The notes beneath the pieces were generated by a model that saw only the letters and a list, made by a program, of their open reading frames with translations, made no database searches and had not been told where the DNA came from. Below, one piece after another: positions 29,708-38,168 of a stretch of DNA of 64,000 nucleotides (the stretch's first letter is position 1; every line of letters begins with the position of its first letter). The translations under genes and the position numbers were made by a program. Origin of the DNA: Pseudoalteromonas sp. UG3-2. Lineage in GTDB: Bacteria > Pseudomonadota > Gammaproteobacteria > Enterobacterales > Alteromonadaceae. The DNA lies in assembly GCF_037120705.1 (NCBI RefSeq), contig NZ_JAWLJU010000002.1, positions 3,136,001 through 3,200,000 of the forward strand, in the 5' to 3' direction.

Positions 29708-29744
29708 AAAACCAGTCATTTCATATGAAGTGACTGGTTTTTTT
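29708..29744 (+). terminator. Rho-independent terminator of mdh
   Basis: A 12-bp stem: ACCAGTCA (29711-29718) pairs with TGACTGGT (29731-29738), extended inward by four pairs, loop ATAT, followed by a run of seven T. An A-run on the 5' side means it could also act on the minus strand. Confidence 0.93.
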
Positions 29745-29796
29745 ATGTCTTGAGCTCGAGCGGCTATTGCCACTCGAGTATTAATGCGGATTGGTA

Positions 29797-31026
29797 TTAG
29801 TGCAGAATACGGGCTCGAATAGTACCTTCAACGGCACTGAGTTCTTTCAATGCCACCTCTGAGTGGTCACTGTCGACATCAATAACCACATAACCAATGG
29901 CATCGTCGGTTTGCAGGTACTGCGCCGCAATGTTGATACCATGCTGGGCAAACGCTTGGTTAATTTGCGTTAATACGCCTGGGCGGTTTTCGTGCACGTG
30001 CAACAAACGGCTACGATTAAGTAGCTCTGGTAGCGACACTTCTGGGAAGTTAACCGCAGTAACGGTTGAGCCGTTATCAGAGTACTTAGCCAGCTTACCG
30101 GCCACTTCAATACCGATGTTTTCTTGTGCTTCTTGGGTTGAGCCGCCTACGTGTGGGGTTAAGATGACATTGTCAAACTCACGAAGCGGTGAGATAAATT
30201 CTTCACTGTTTGATTTCGGTTCCACCGGGAATACGTCAATGGCGGCGCCAGAGAGCTTTTTATTGGCTAAGGCGTCGGCCAAAGCATCAATGTCTACCAC
30301 AGTACCACGAGAGGCATTAATTAAAATGGCGCCTTGCTTCATGACTTCAATTTCCGCCATGCCAATGAGGTTTTTGGTCTGTGGCGTTTCTGGCACATGA
30401 AGACTGATAATGTCGGCGCGTTGCAGTAGCTGAGTCAAGGTTGCTACTTGCGTAGCATTGCCCAGGGTTAGCTTGTCTTCAATATCGTAAAACTCCACCT
30501 TCATACCGGTGTGCTCAGCCATGATCCCAAGCTGGGTGCCAATGTGGCCATAACCGATAATGCCTAGGGTTTTACCACGGGCTTCATACGAGCCCTCTGC
30601 GGATTTGTCCCACTCACCACGGTGCGCTTTGGCATTGCGCTCAGGGATACGGCGTAACAGCAGTAAAATCTCACCTAACACCAGTTCAGCCACCGAGCGA
30701 GTGTTTGAAAAAGGCGCATTAAATACGGCAATACCACGGCGCTTAGCGGCTTCCAAGTCGACTTGGTTGGTGCCAATACAAAAACACCCCACCGCAACCA
30801 GCTTTTCGGCATGGGCCAAGATGCTTTCACTCAGGTGGGTACGAGAGCGAATACCAACAAAGTGAGCGTCTTTAATGCGTTCGATGAGCTCAGCCTCGGG
30901 CAATGAGGTTTTCACGTATTCAATGTTGCTATAGCCATTACGCTTAAGTGTTTCTACGGCACTTTGGTGCACACCCTCTAACAACAAAATGCGAATTTTA
31001 TCCTTTGCTAACGAAACCTTGCTCAT
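29797..31026 (-). CDS. serA: D-3-phosphoglycerate dehydrogenase
   Basis: A 409-residue SerA, the first enzyme of serine synthesis. The NAD-binding domain contains LGIIGYGHIGTQLGIMAE. Catalytic residues lie in INASRGTVVDIDAL, VFPVEPK and LTPHVGGSTQEAQENIG. A C-terminal ACT domain (about 335-409; NRPGVLTQINQAFAQHGIN) is the serine-sensing allosteric part of the E. coli-type enzyme. The ATG at 31026 gives MSKVSLAKDKIRI, the expected N terminus, preferred to a start 4 codons upstream. It lies 11 bp after rpiA. Confidence 0.96.
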   Translation of the reverse strand: MSKVSLAKDKIRILLLEGVHQSAVETLKRNGYSNIEYVKTSLPEAELIERIKDAHFVGIRSRTHLSESILAHAEKLVAVGCFCIGTNQVDLEAAKRRGIAVFNAPFSNTRSVAELVLGEILLLLRRIPERNAKAHRGEWDKSAEGSYEARGKTLGIIGYGHIGTQLGIMAEHTGMKVEFYDIEDKLTLGNATQVATLTQLLQRADIISLHVPETPQTKNLIGMAEIEVMKQGAILINASRGTVVDIDALADALANKKLSGAAIDVFPVEPKSNSEEFISPLREFDNVILTPHVGGSTQEAQENIGIEVAGKLAKYSDNGSTVTAVNFPEVSLPELLNRSRLLHVHENRPGVLTQINQAFAQHGINIAAQYLQTDDAIGYVVIDVDSDHSEVALKELSAVEGTIRARILH

Positions 31027-31037
31027 CTGTACTCTCA

Positions 31038-31691
31038 CTAGTTAATTTTTGGCCCCTCTGGGGTACCTGTTATGACAATATCGGCGCCACGCTCGGCAAA
31101 TAGGCCATTGGTGACAACTCCAACGATTTGGTTAATCTGTTTTTCCAGCGACTTGGCAGCGTCAATACGTAAGCCATGGACATCTAAAATGACGTTACCA
31201 TTGTCGGTTACCACCCCTTGGCGATAAACCGGATCGCCACCGAGCTTCAGTAACTCGCGCGCGACGTAGCTGCGTGCCATTGGGATCACTTCCACTGGCA
31301 GTGGAAATGCTCCTAAATGGTTAACGTGCTTGCTATCGTCGACGATACAAACGAATTTCTTTGCTACAGCGGCAACAATTTTCTCGCGAGTCAGGGCGGC
31401 GCCACCGCCTTTAATCATTTCGTTGTTGGCGTTAATTTCATCAGCACCATCAACATAAACGGCCAGCTCAGACACGTCATTTAATTCAAATACCTCAACA
31501 CCTAATTGTTTTAGTTTTTCGGTTGAGGCTTCAGAGCTTGATACCGCGCCTTTAATTTTGTCTTTAATGCTGCCTAAGGCATCAATAAAGTGATTTACCG
31601 TAGAGCCAGTGCCCACACCGACAATGGTATTTTCTTCGACATAATTAAGCGCCGCCCAGGCCGCGGCTTTTTTCATTTCATCTTGAGTCAT
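31038..31691 (-). CDS. rpiA: Ribose-5-phosphate isomerase A
   Basis: A 217-residue RpiA, which interconverts ribose 5-phosphate and ribulose 5-phosphate. The family marks are [43 protein letters not shown] and [13 protein letters not shown]. The start at 31691 gives [18 protein letters not shown], matching the E. coli N terminus; the ATG 12 bp upstream is less likely. It is linked to serA as in enterobacteria. Confidence 0.95.
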   Translation of the reverse strand: MTQDEMKKAAAWAALNYVEENTIVGVGTGSTVNHFIDALGSIKDKIKGAVSSSEASTEKLKQLGVEVFELNDVSELAVYVDGADEINANNEMIKGGGAALTREKIVAAVAKKFVCIVDDSKHVNHLGAFPLPVEVIPMARSYVARELLKLGGDPVYRQGVVTDNGNVILDVHGLRIDAAKSLEKQINQIVGVVTNGLFAERGADIVITGTPEGPKIN

Positions 31692-31803
31692 AACGCCACA
31701 CATTGGTTGTCTAAAAGTGATGGTCAGTATAACGCAATCCGAATGGCAGCGGCAGAGAAAAACGCGCTATTTGTCACCGCGCTGAGCTTGCAGTCTTTAC
31801 TGG

Positions 31804-32421
31804 CTACCAGCGATACAGCTGGCTAGGCGTCAGTATCTGCGGTAGAGGCACATCCCACGCCGCAGCGGGCAGATGTGCGACCTTCTGACAATCATGGGCT
31901 AAGCCAATTAACTGCGGCTTGCTGCGCTGTTGCTGGTAGTGTTGTGCCAGCGTTCTATCGTAGTAGCCGCCACCCATTCCAAGGCGGTTGCCTTGCTGAT
32001 CAAATGCCACTAACGGCATTAGCAAAAAATCTAAGCTGTTAAGTGGTGCTACGCCTGTGCAATCCAACTTAGGTTCCAAGATAGCATAGCGATTTAGCTT
32101 CATGGGTGAGTTTTTTTCATACTTTTGAAAGAGCAAATTTTGCCGATTAAAGGGGTGTATTATGGGCAGGAAAAGCTGGTGGTTTTTGTCCCAAAGCTCT
32201 TGAATTAAAAGGGATGTGTCTAGCTCGCCATCGTTTTGCAGATAGAGCCCAACACGGGCATGTTTTGGGAGTTTGATGTGTTGAAAAAAATTAATACTTA
32301 ATTGCGCGGCAGCCTGTTGTTGTTGTTCGGGAGTCAGTGAATTTCTTGACTCCCTGATGGCTTTTCGGATTTGACTGCGTTGATTATGAATTTTATTAAT
32401 ATGGGTATTACTTTTACTCAT
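31804..32421 (-). CDS. fau: 5-formyltetrahydrofolate cyclo-ligase
   Basis: A 205-residue protein of the YgfA/MTHFS family, which converts 5-formyltetrahydrofolate to 5,10-methenyltetrahydrofolate using ATP. Key segments are RKAIRESRNSLT at the N terminus, VGLYLQNDGELDT, LMPLVAFDQQGNRLGMGGGY (the ATP/folate-binding block) and YDRTL. The ATG at 32421 overlaps the stop codon of the upstream gene by one base. In many relatives the 6S RNA gene precedes this gene; I do not see it here. Confidence 0.9.
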   Translation of the reverse strand: MSKSNTHINKIHNQRSQIRKAIRESRNSLTPEQQQQAAAQLSINFFQHIKLPKHARVGLYLQNDGELDTSLLIQELWDKNHQLFLPIIHPFNRQNLLFQKYEKNSPMKLNRYAILEPKLDCTGVAPLNSLDFLLMPLVAFDQQGNRLGMGGGYYDRTLAQHYQQQRSKPQLIGLAHDCQKVAHLPAAAWDVPLPQILTPSQLYRW

Positions 32422-32954
32422 TACATGCCGAGCCACTCAGGGAAAAACAAGCCGACGCCTAAAATAATAAATAAGATCACCAGCACTGCCAGTAAGTAAT
32501 ACAGCCAGGCTTTGGATTTTGTTGGCGGAGTCGGTTCAAAGTCAAACTCATCAAATAGCTCTTTCGATTCCCACTCGTCCTCTGGCTCTTCGGTCACTTC
32601 ATCATGACCTTGATAGCCGATGCGAGACTCTATGTCTTCAAGACGCTCTTCAATTCTGATCAGGCTGCTGGTGATGTAGTCAAGCGCCTCAAAAACGCGC
32701 TCTTGTTCAGCACTTTGCGGCTGTGCAGTGGCTGATTGAGCTTGCAGCTTAGCACCAATACCAACACTGGCAAGTAACTTAACCTGCTTTAATGCTTTGC
32801 TTTTATCAGCGGGGGCAAATAACGGTTTGCCCTTGTAGAATTGCTCGATTTTGCTGACCGAGGTTTTTAGCTTTTCTGCCAGTGTGGTGGCGGCGGCTTG
32901 TGGATCACGGCCTTGTGCCATACCGGCAAAAACCACTTTAAATTGCTCACTCAT
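32421..32954 (-). CDS. Hypothetical C-terminally anchored membrane protein
   Basis: A 177-residue protein I cannot name. The N-terminal 65 residues (FKVVFAGMAQGRDPQAAATT, then KIEQFYKGKPLFAP and LKQVKLLASVGIGAKLQ) form a small domain resembling unnamed N-terminal modules found ahead of membrane domains in several gammaproteobacterial proteins. A coiled-coil segment (about 85-112) and a very acidic stretch (about 118-140) follow. One transmembrane helix near 150-172 anchors the C terminus, so most of the protein is cytoplasmic. It is translationally coupled to fau. Confidence 0.65.
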   Translation of the reverse strand: MSEQFKVVFAGMAQGRDPQAAATTLAEKLKTSVSKIEQFYKGKPLFAPADKSKALKQVKLLASVGIGAKLQAQSATAQPQSAEQERVFEALDYITSSLIRIEERLEDIESRIGYQGHDEVTEEPEDEWESKELFDEFDFEPTPPTKSKAWLYYLLAVLVILFIILGVGLFFPEWLGM

Positions 32955-33090
32955 AGCAACTACCTAGCTCAATTATGATTATTAATGAGTATATCTAGAT
33001 TATACCTAACTGTAGAGTGATTAAAGGGATTTCTTGTTTTGGCTGGGCTGAAGTAGCGGGGAAGCGGTTACTCGCCTCCCCAAATATCAC

Positions 33091-34602
33091 TTAATAAAGG
33101 GCTGACTGACCTTTATCTGGAATGGTATTTAAGATGAATTCCCGCAGGTCATCGTTTGATTTGCGTAGATCTTCATGACGTAAATACATCATATGACCAG
33201 AGCGATAGCCTTTAAAGCTAAGGCGGTCACGCATTTTGCCACTGGGGTCGAGTTGCCACATATTGTATTTAGCATCAAAGTAGTTAGTGGCGCCATCATA
33301 ATAGCCAGATTGGATCATCACATTTAGGTAAGGGTTTTGTGCCATAGCCAAACGTAGCTGCTCGCCTACGTTGTTATTACTACGATCCCAAGGATGAACT
33401 GGGCCAAACATATTGTACTTAACGTCTGTTTTATAGTTTAACTCGGCGTTAAAGTAGTGATTGATAGCTGGTGTGAATGAATGTAGCCATGAAGTGAGCT
33501 CTGGCCAGTAATCAGGACGGTTACCAGCATCGCGTTTATCAATTCCCAAATAGCGCGAATCCAAGCGTCCTAGGGTATAACCACGATCACGCAGTAATTC
33601 TTTCCAAAATGCAGAAGTTGGAATGTCGAGATTATTTTGCGCGACAAATTGCTCGCTCAAGCCGCTGTATTTAGCCACCGCCTTAGTAACTGCTTGCTTT
33701 TCTTGCTCGCTGATAAAGGCGCCTTTAGCTAACGCAGGTAAATAGCTGTCGATAGTGTAACTTTCGACTTCCTCAAGCACCTCTAATAGGTCTTTGCTTT
33801 GTAACTCGTTGGGCAGGGCTTTATGGTACCAGGCCGCAGCGGCATAGTAAGGTAAGCGGTTGGCAGCTTTTACCGGACCCTCTCGTTTAATGCCAATGTC
33901 CGTAGGTGATACAAGAACCACACCATTTAAATACAGCCATTGATTGTTTTGCATGGCATGAGCTAAGCCAGATACTCGGGTCGTACCATAGCTTTCGCCA
34001 ATCAGGTATTTTGGCGATAGCATGCGTTGGTTACGGTGAATAAAGGTATTCAGCCATTCAGCCAAATACTTGATATCTGCATTGACGCCAAAAAACATGT
34101 CTTTTTGTTGTGCTTTACTGGGATACTCGCCATCTTCGTTTTTCAGCACCCGTGAATAACCCGTATTGACTGGGTTGACGAAAACGATGTCAGCCACGTC
34201 TAGCACAGAGTATGGGTTATCTTTTAGCCCATAAGGTTGTAATGGGTAGCCTTCGTCATCAATTTTTAATACCCGTGGTCCAGTATAAGCAATGTGCATC
34301 CATACTGAAGCTGAGCCTGGGCCACCATTGAAAGAGATCAGCAGTGGGCGTTTGCTCATGTCTTTGACTTTGCTGCGCTTGTAGTAGGTGTAGTGCAGGG
34401 TCGCCACGGCATCGCCGTCATCATTCCACACTGGTTGAGTACCGGTAGTGGCGGTGTAATTGATCCGTTCGCCGTTAATTTCAGTACGATGTTCAGTTGT
34501 TACTTTGTGATCTATCTCAATCGCTCGCTGATGTTCGTTTGCTAAACTAGGTACAGATAGCAAAGAGCAGCTGACGAGTAATAATGGCAGAAGTTTTTTC
34601 AT
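33091..34602 (-). CDS. Secreted peptidase S10 (serine carboxypeptidase-like)
   Basis: A 503-residue protein with a signal peptide (MKKLLPLLLVSCSLLSVPSLA, cut before NEHQ). It has the S10 motifs: LISFNGGPGSASVWM (oxyanion region), LIGESYGTTRVSGLA with the nucleophile Ser, YYDGATNYFDAKYN with the Asp, and GYRSGHMMYLRHE with the His. Bacterial homologues are common in marine Alteromonadales and are thought to trim C-terminal residues from peptides in the periplasm or outside. It is a single gene with its own 5' region. Confidence 0.88.
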   Translation of the reverse strand: MKKLLPLLLVSCSLLSVPSLANEHQRAIEIDHKVTTEHRTEINGERINYTATTGTQPVWNDDGDAVATLHYTYYKRSKVKDMSKRPLLISFNGGPGSASVWMHIAYTGPRVLKIDDEGYPLQPYGLKDNPYSVLDVADIVFVNPVNTGYSRVLKNEDGEYPSKAQQKDMFFGVNADIKYLAEWLNTFIHRNQRMLSPKYLIGESYGTTRVSGLAHAMQNNQWLYLNGVVLVSPTDIGIKREGPVKAANRLPYYAAAAWYHKALPNELQSKDLLEVLEEVESYTIDSYLPALAKGAFISEQEKQAVTKAVAKYSGLSEQFVAQNNLDIPTSAFWKELLRDRGYTLGRLDSRYLGIDKRDAGNRPDYWPELTSWLHSFTPAINHYFNAELNYKTDVKYNMFGPVHPWDRSNNNVGEQLRLAMAQNPYLNVMIQSGYYDGATNYFDAKYNMWQLDPSGKMRDRLSFKGYRSGHMMYLRHEDLRKSNDDLREFILNTIPDKGQSALY

Positions 34603-35012
34603 TATTCCCTCGGTGTTTGTTTTGTTATTTACGCATTAAAGAGGGATTTTGCCTGAATTTCAAAGTCATTGAGATAAAACCAACAAAACAGACGGTAGGA
34701 ATGGCGTTAATAAGGTGACATGTTTCCTTAAATTGCAACGCAATTGGTTTTTTTTAGCGCAGATTTCGCGTATATTTAATACTTATGTTCGTAGTAATAA
34801 AGTATTTAGCCTCGTTAAATTCTTGTTTCACTGCTTTATCGTAGTATAGGTAATCGATCCCATTTATTAGCACCTGTTGGTAAGCACACATAACAAACTG
34901 TGTTCACACATCAATTAAAGCCATACGTTAACCCTTGGCTTTGCTTATGGTGTATTTGCTCCCGCCAAACCTGCTGATTAGATGACATGATCGATAAAAG
35001 AGATTTCACTCC
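34603..35012. other. Divergent intergenic region, no gene seen
   Basis: About 410 AT-rich bases between the divergent S10 peptidase and the REC-REC-GGDEF gene. It should hold both promoters. No open frame of useful length, tRNA or strong terminator was seen. A ribosome site (AAAGAGA) precedes the response-regulator gene. Confidence 0.45.
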
Positions 35013-36242
35013 ATGCAAAGAGTTTTAATTGTTGAAGACAGCAAAGTGGTGCAACAGGTGTTGCGGCACCTCACCGCACTGCACCTAGATGTCGAAATTG
35101 ATTTTGCTTGGTCCCTCAAGGAAAGTAAGGCCTTTTTAGCCCAGCACCAATATACTTTAGCGCTGGTGGATTTAACCCTGCCCGATGCCATGGATGCCGA
35201 AGTGGTGCAGCTCACCCTCAGTCATGATATTCCCACGGTAGTATTGACCTCAAAAATCGACGAGTACAGCCGCCAGCAAATGCTGGAGATGGGGGTGGTC
35301 GACTATGTCATTAAAGATAACCGCGATTCTTATTTGTACGCCGTCAAACTGGCCTCACGCTTATTGCGTAACCAGGGATGCAAAGCTTTGATTGCAGATG
35401 ATTCGGTCATCAGTCGTGCGGTGATGCGACAAATGCTAGAAAAGCAGCTATTTACGGTATTGGAGGCAGAGGATGGTGAGCAAGCGTTAGAGATGCTCAG
35501 CGCAGATCACGATATCAAACTGTTACTGACCGATTTTGCTATGCCCACCATGGATGGCTTTGAGCTGGTGAAGTCGATCCGTAATAGTCGTGGTCGTGAC
35601 GAACTCGCTATTATCGGTTTATCTGGTGCAGGAAGCCACGGTTTATCCGCTAAATTTATCAAATATGGGGCCAATGACTTTTTAGCTAAGCCCTTTATGA
35701 ATGAAGAGTTCCATTGCCGAATCATGCAAACCATGGAACAGCTGAATCTGATTGCAGAAATAAAAGAGTATGCGCACCGTGATTACCTAACTGGGCTCTA
35801 TAACCGCCGCTATTTTTGTCAACAGGCAGAGCGGCTAATAAAAGCCAAGCCAAGCCAGTATATTCTCGCACTGCTTGATCTTGACCACTTTAAAGCAATC
35901 AACGACCGCTTTGGTCACGAAAGTGGCGATGAAGTGTTAAAGCAAGTTGCCGATTTATTGCGCAGTGCGTTTGGGCACTACGTGGTTGCCCGTATTGGCG
36001 GCGAAGAGTTTGCTTTGCTCATTCCTAGTTCCGATATGGCAGTGGCGACACAGATGCTAGAGGATTTTCGCAAGCGACTGGCTGAGCAACCCTTTAAGCT
36101 GGTCGAGGACAATCACCATTGCACCATCAGTATTGGTCTGGCTGCTTGCCAAACTAAGAGCTTGAGTGAAGTGATGCGTAAAGCCGACAAAGCCCTATAT
36201 CAAGCCAAAGAGCGACAAAGAAACTGTGTGATGGTGCATTAA
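35013..36242 (+). CDS. REC-REC-GGDEF response regulator (diguanylate cyclase)
   Basis: A 409-residue protein with two receiver domains followed by a GGDEF domain. REC1 has VLIVEDSKV and phosphoacceptor Asp 53 (ALVDLTLP). REC2 has LIADDSVIS and Asp 174 (LLTDFAMPTMDGF). The cyclase has DYLTGLYNRRYF, LDLDHFKAINDRFGHESGDE and the intact signature IGGEEFALL, so c-di-GMP synthesis is expected. No DNA-binding domain is present. This contrasts with the degenerate REC-GGDEF protein at 15.2 kb. A partner kinase is not adjacent. Confidence 0.92.
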   Translation: MQRVLIVEDSKVVQQVLRHLTALHLDVEIDFAWSLKESKAFLAQHQYTLALVDLTLPDAMDAEVVQLTLSHDIPTVVLTSKIDEYSRQQMLEMGVVDYVIKDNRDSYLYAVKLASRLLRNQGCKALIADDSVISRAVMRQMLEKQLFTVLEAEDGEQALEMLSADHDIKLLLTDFAMPTMDGFELVKSIRNSRGRDELAIIGLSGAGSHGLSAKFIKYGANDFLAKPFMNEEFHCRIMQTMEQLNLIAEIKEYAHRDYLTGLYNRRYFCQQAERLIKAKPSQYILALLDLDHFKAINDRFGHESGDEVLKQVADLLRSAFGHYVVARIGGEEFALLIPSSDMAVATQMLEDFRKRLAEQPFKLVEDNHHCTISIGLAACQTKSLSEVMRKADKALYQAKERQRNCVMVH

Positions 36243-36290
36243 TCATTTGCCGTTATTGCGACGCACCAAAGCAGTTCAGCGCTCGGAACA

Positions 36291-36315
36291 ATGCACCTAT
36301 ATGGTGCATTTTTTA
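36291..36315 (+). promoter_or_regulatory. NtrC-binding site that also reads as a terminator
   Basis: TGCACC-TATAT-GGTGCA (36292-36308) is an exact match to the NtrC dyad TGCACC-N5-GGTGCA. Its 7-bp arms followed by TTTTTT also make a plausible hairpin terminator for the preceding GGDEF gene. The centre is about 75 bp upstream of the sigma-54 -24 element of glnK. Confidence 0.75.
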
Positions 36316-36356
36316 TGCGTTTTATTCTTTCGATATTTATAACCCTCTGTAAATAA

Positions 36357-36767
<411 letters not shown>

Positions 36768-36781
36768 GGGGTGACCGAACG

Positions 36782-38011
36782 ATGGAAAACACAATAATAG
36801 AACTACAATTTTCGTTAAACACGTTTTACTTTCTTATTTCTGGGGTGCTAGTGATGTGGATGGCAGCGGGTTTTGCCATGTTAGAAGCAGGCTTAGTGCG
36901 CTCTAAGAACACCACTGAAATCCTTACTAAAAACGTCGCTCTGTACGCCATTGCTTGTACTATGTATTTGCTGATTGGCTACAACATTATGTATGTAGAT
37001 AACGCTGAAGGAGGTGTCTTACCAAGCCTTGGCGCGTTAATTGGTAGCCCGTCAGCCGATGCCGATCATGCATTGCAATCGGACTTTTTCTTCCAAGTGG
37101 TGTTTGTGGCCACTGCGATGTCGATTGTCTCAGGGGCCGTGGCGGAGCGCATGAAGCTATGGGCCTTTTTGGTTTTTTGTGTGGTATTAACCGGCTTTAT
37201 TTACCCGCTTGAGGGCTATTGGACGTGGGGCGGTGGCTTCCTTGCTGAACTGGGCTTTGTTGACTTTGCTGGCTCTGCAATTGTGCACGGTGCGGGTGCT
37301 GCTGCGGCGCTTGCCGGGGTGCTGCTGCTAGGCGCTCGCAAAGGAAAGTATGGCAAAAATGGTGAAATCTACCCAATCCCAGGTTCTAACATGCCACTTG
37401 CCACATTAGGTACATTTATCTTGTGGATGGGCTGGTTTGGTTTTAATGGCGGCTCGCAACTGTTTTTAGCAGATAAAGAAAACGCCATAGCGGTAAGTCA
37501 AATTATGTTGAATACCAATGCTGCTGCAGCAGCAGGCGCTATCGCTGCATTACTGGTATGCAAATTAATGTGGGGCAAAGCGGATTTAACCATGGTATTA
37601 AACGGTGCTTTGGCCGGGCTGGTCACTATTACGGCTGAGCCGGCTTCACCAACACCAATGCTGGCCTGTATTTTAGGTGCTTTAGGTGGTGCATTAGTGG
37701 TATTTAGCATTGTCGCTCTGGATAAAGCAAAAGTAGATGACCCGGTAGGGGCTATTTCGGTGCACGGTGTGTGTGGTGCTCTTGGGGTGATGATGGTGCC
37801 ATTTTCTAATGCCGATGCCACCTTCCAAGGTCAAGCCGTTGGCTTAGTAACGATTTTAGGCTTTGTTTTCGTCGCTTCCTACGTTGTTTGGAGTGTATTG
37901 AAAGCCACTATGGGGATCCGTGTGGGTGAGGAAGAAGAGCTCAGTGGTATGGATCAACATGATTGTGGCGTCGATGCCTATCCCGAGTTCGTGACAGTTC
38001 GCGGACAGTAG
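36782..38011 (+). CDS. amtB: Ammonium transporter
   Basis: A 409-residue Amt/Rh-family channel with about eleven transmembrane helices. The twin pore histidines are in SAIVHGAGAAAAL and AISVHGVCGALG, and other family marks are FNGGSQLF and FALLEAG-like AGFAMLEAGLVRSKN. It conducts ammonium across the inner membrane and is gated by GlnK, encoded just upstream. A terminator follows at 38071. Confidence 0.95.
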   Translation: MENTIIELQFSLNTFYFLISGVLVMWMAAGFAMLEAGLVRSKNTTEILTKNVALYAIACTMYLLIGYNIMYVDNAEGGVLPSLGALIGSPSADADHALQSDFFFQVVFVATAMSIVSGAVAERMKLWAFLVFCVVLTGFIYPLEGYWTWGGGFLAELGFVDFAGSAIVHGAGAAAALAGVLLLGARKGKYGKNGEIYPIPGSNMPLATLGTFILWMGWFGFNGGSQLFLADKENAIAVSQIMLNTNAAAAAGAIAALLVCKLMWGKADLTMVLNGALAGLVTITAEPASPTPMLACILGALGGALVVFSIVALDKAKVDDPVGAISVHGVCGALGVMMVPFSNADATFQGQAVGLVTILGFVFVASYVVWSVLKATMGIRVGEEEELSGMDQHDCGVDAYPEFVTVRGQ

Positions 38012-38070
38012 TAACTGCATTACAGCAATTGGCTCTCGGTCAATATTGTAAAATTCTCGTTGTCTAAACC

Positions 38071-38098
38071 AAGTGGGCGCTCAGGTGCCCACTTTTTT
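38071..38098 (+). terminator. Rho-independent terminator of glnK-amtB
   Basis: An 8-bp stem AAGTGGGC (38071-38078) and GCCCACTT (38087-38094), then TTTT. Confidence 0.9.
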
Positions 38099-38168
38099 GT
38101 GCTTTCAGCAGTTGTTAATTTACGATACCCTACCATCTGGCAATGTTTGACGTAGTTTTACTTGGACC

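Noticed and set aside
29897..30400. A 167-codon open frame antisense to serA
   Set aside because: A shadow frame of a highly conserved gene; no recognisable protein features.
31692..31803. 6S RNA gene between rpiA and fau
   Set aside because: The interval is only 112 bp and shows none of the 6S RNA features.
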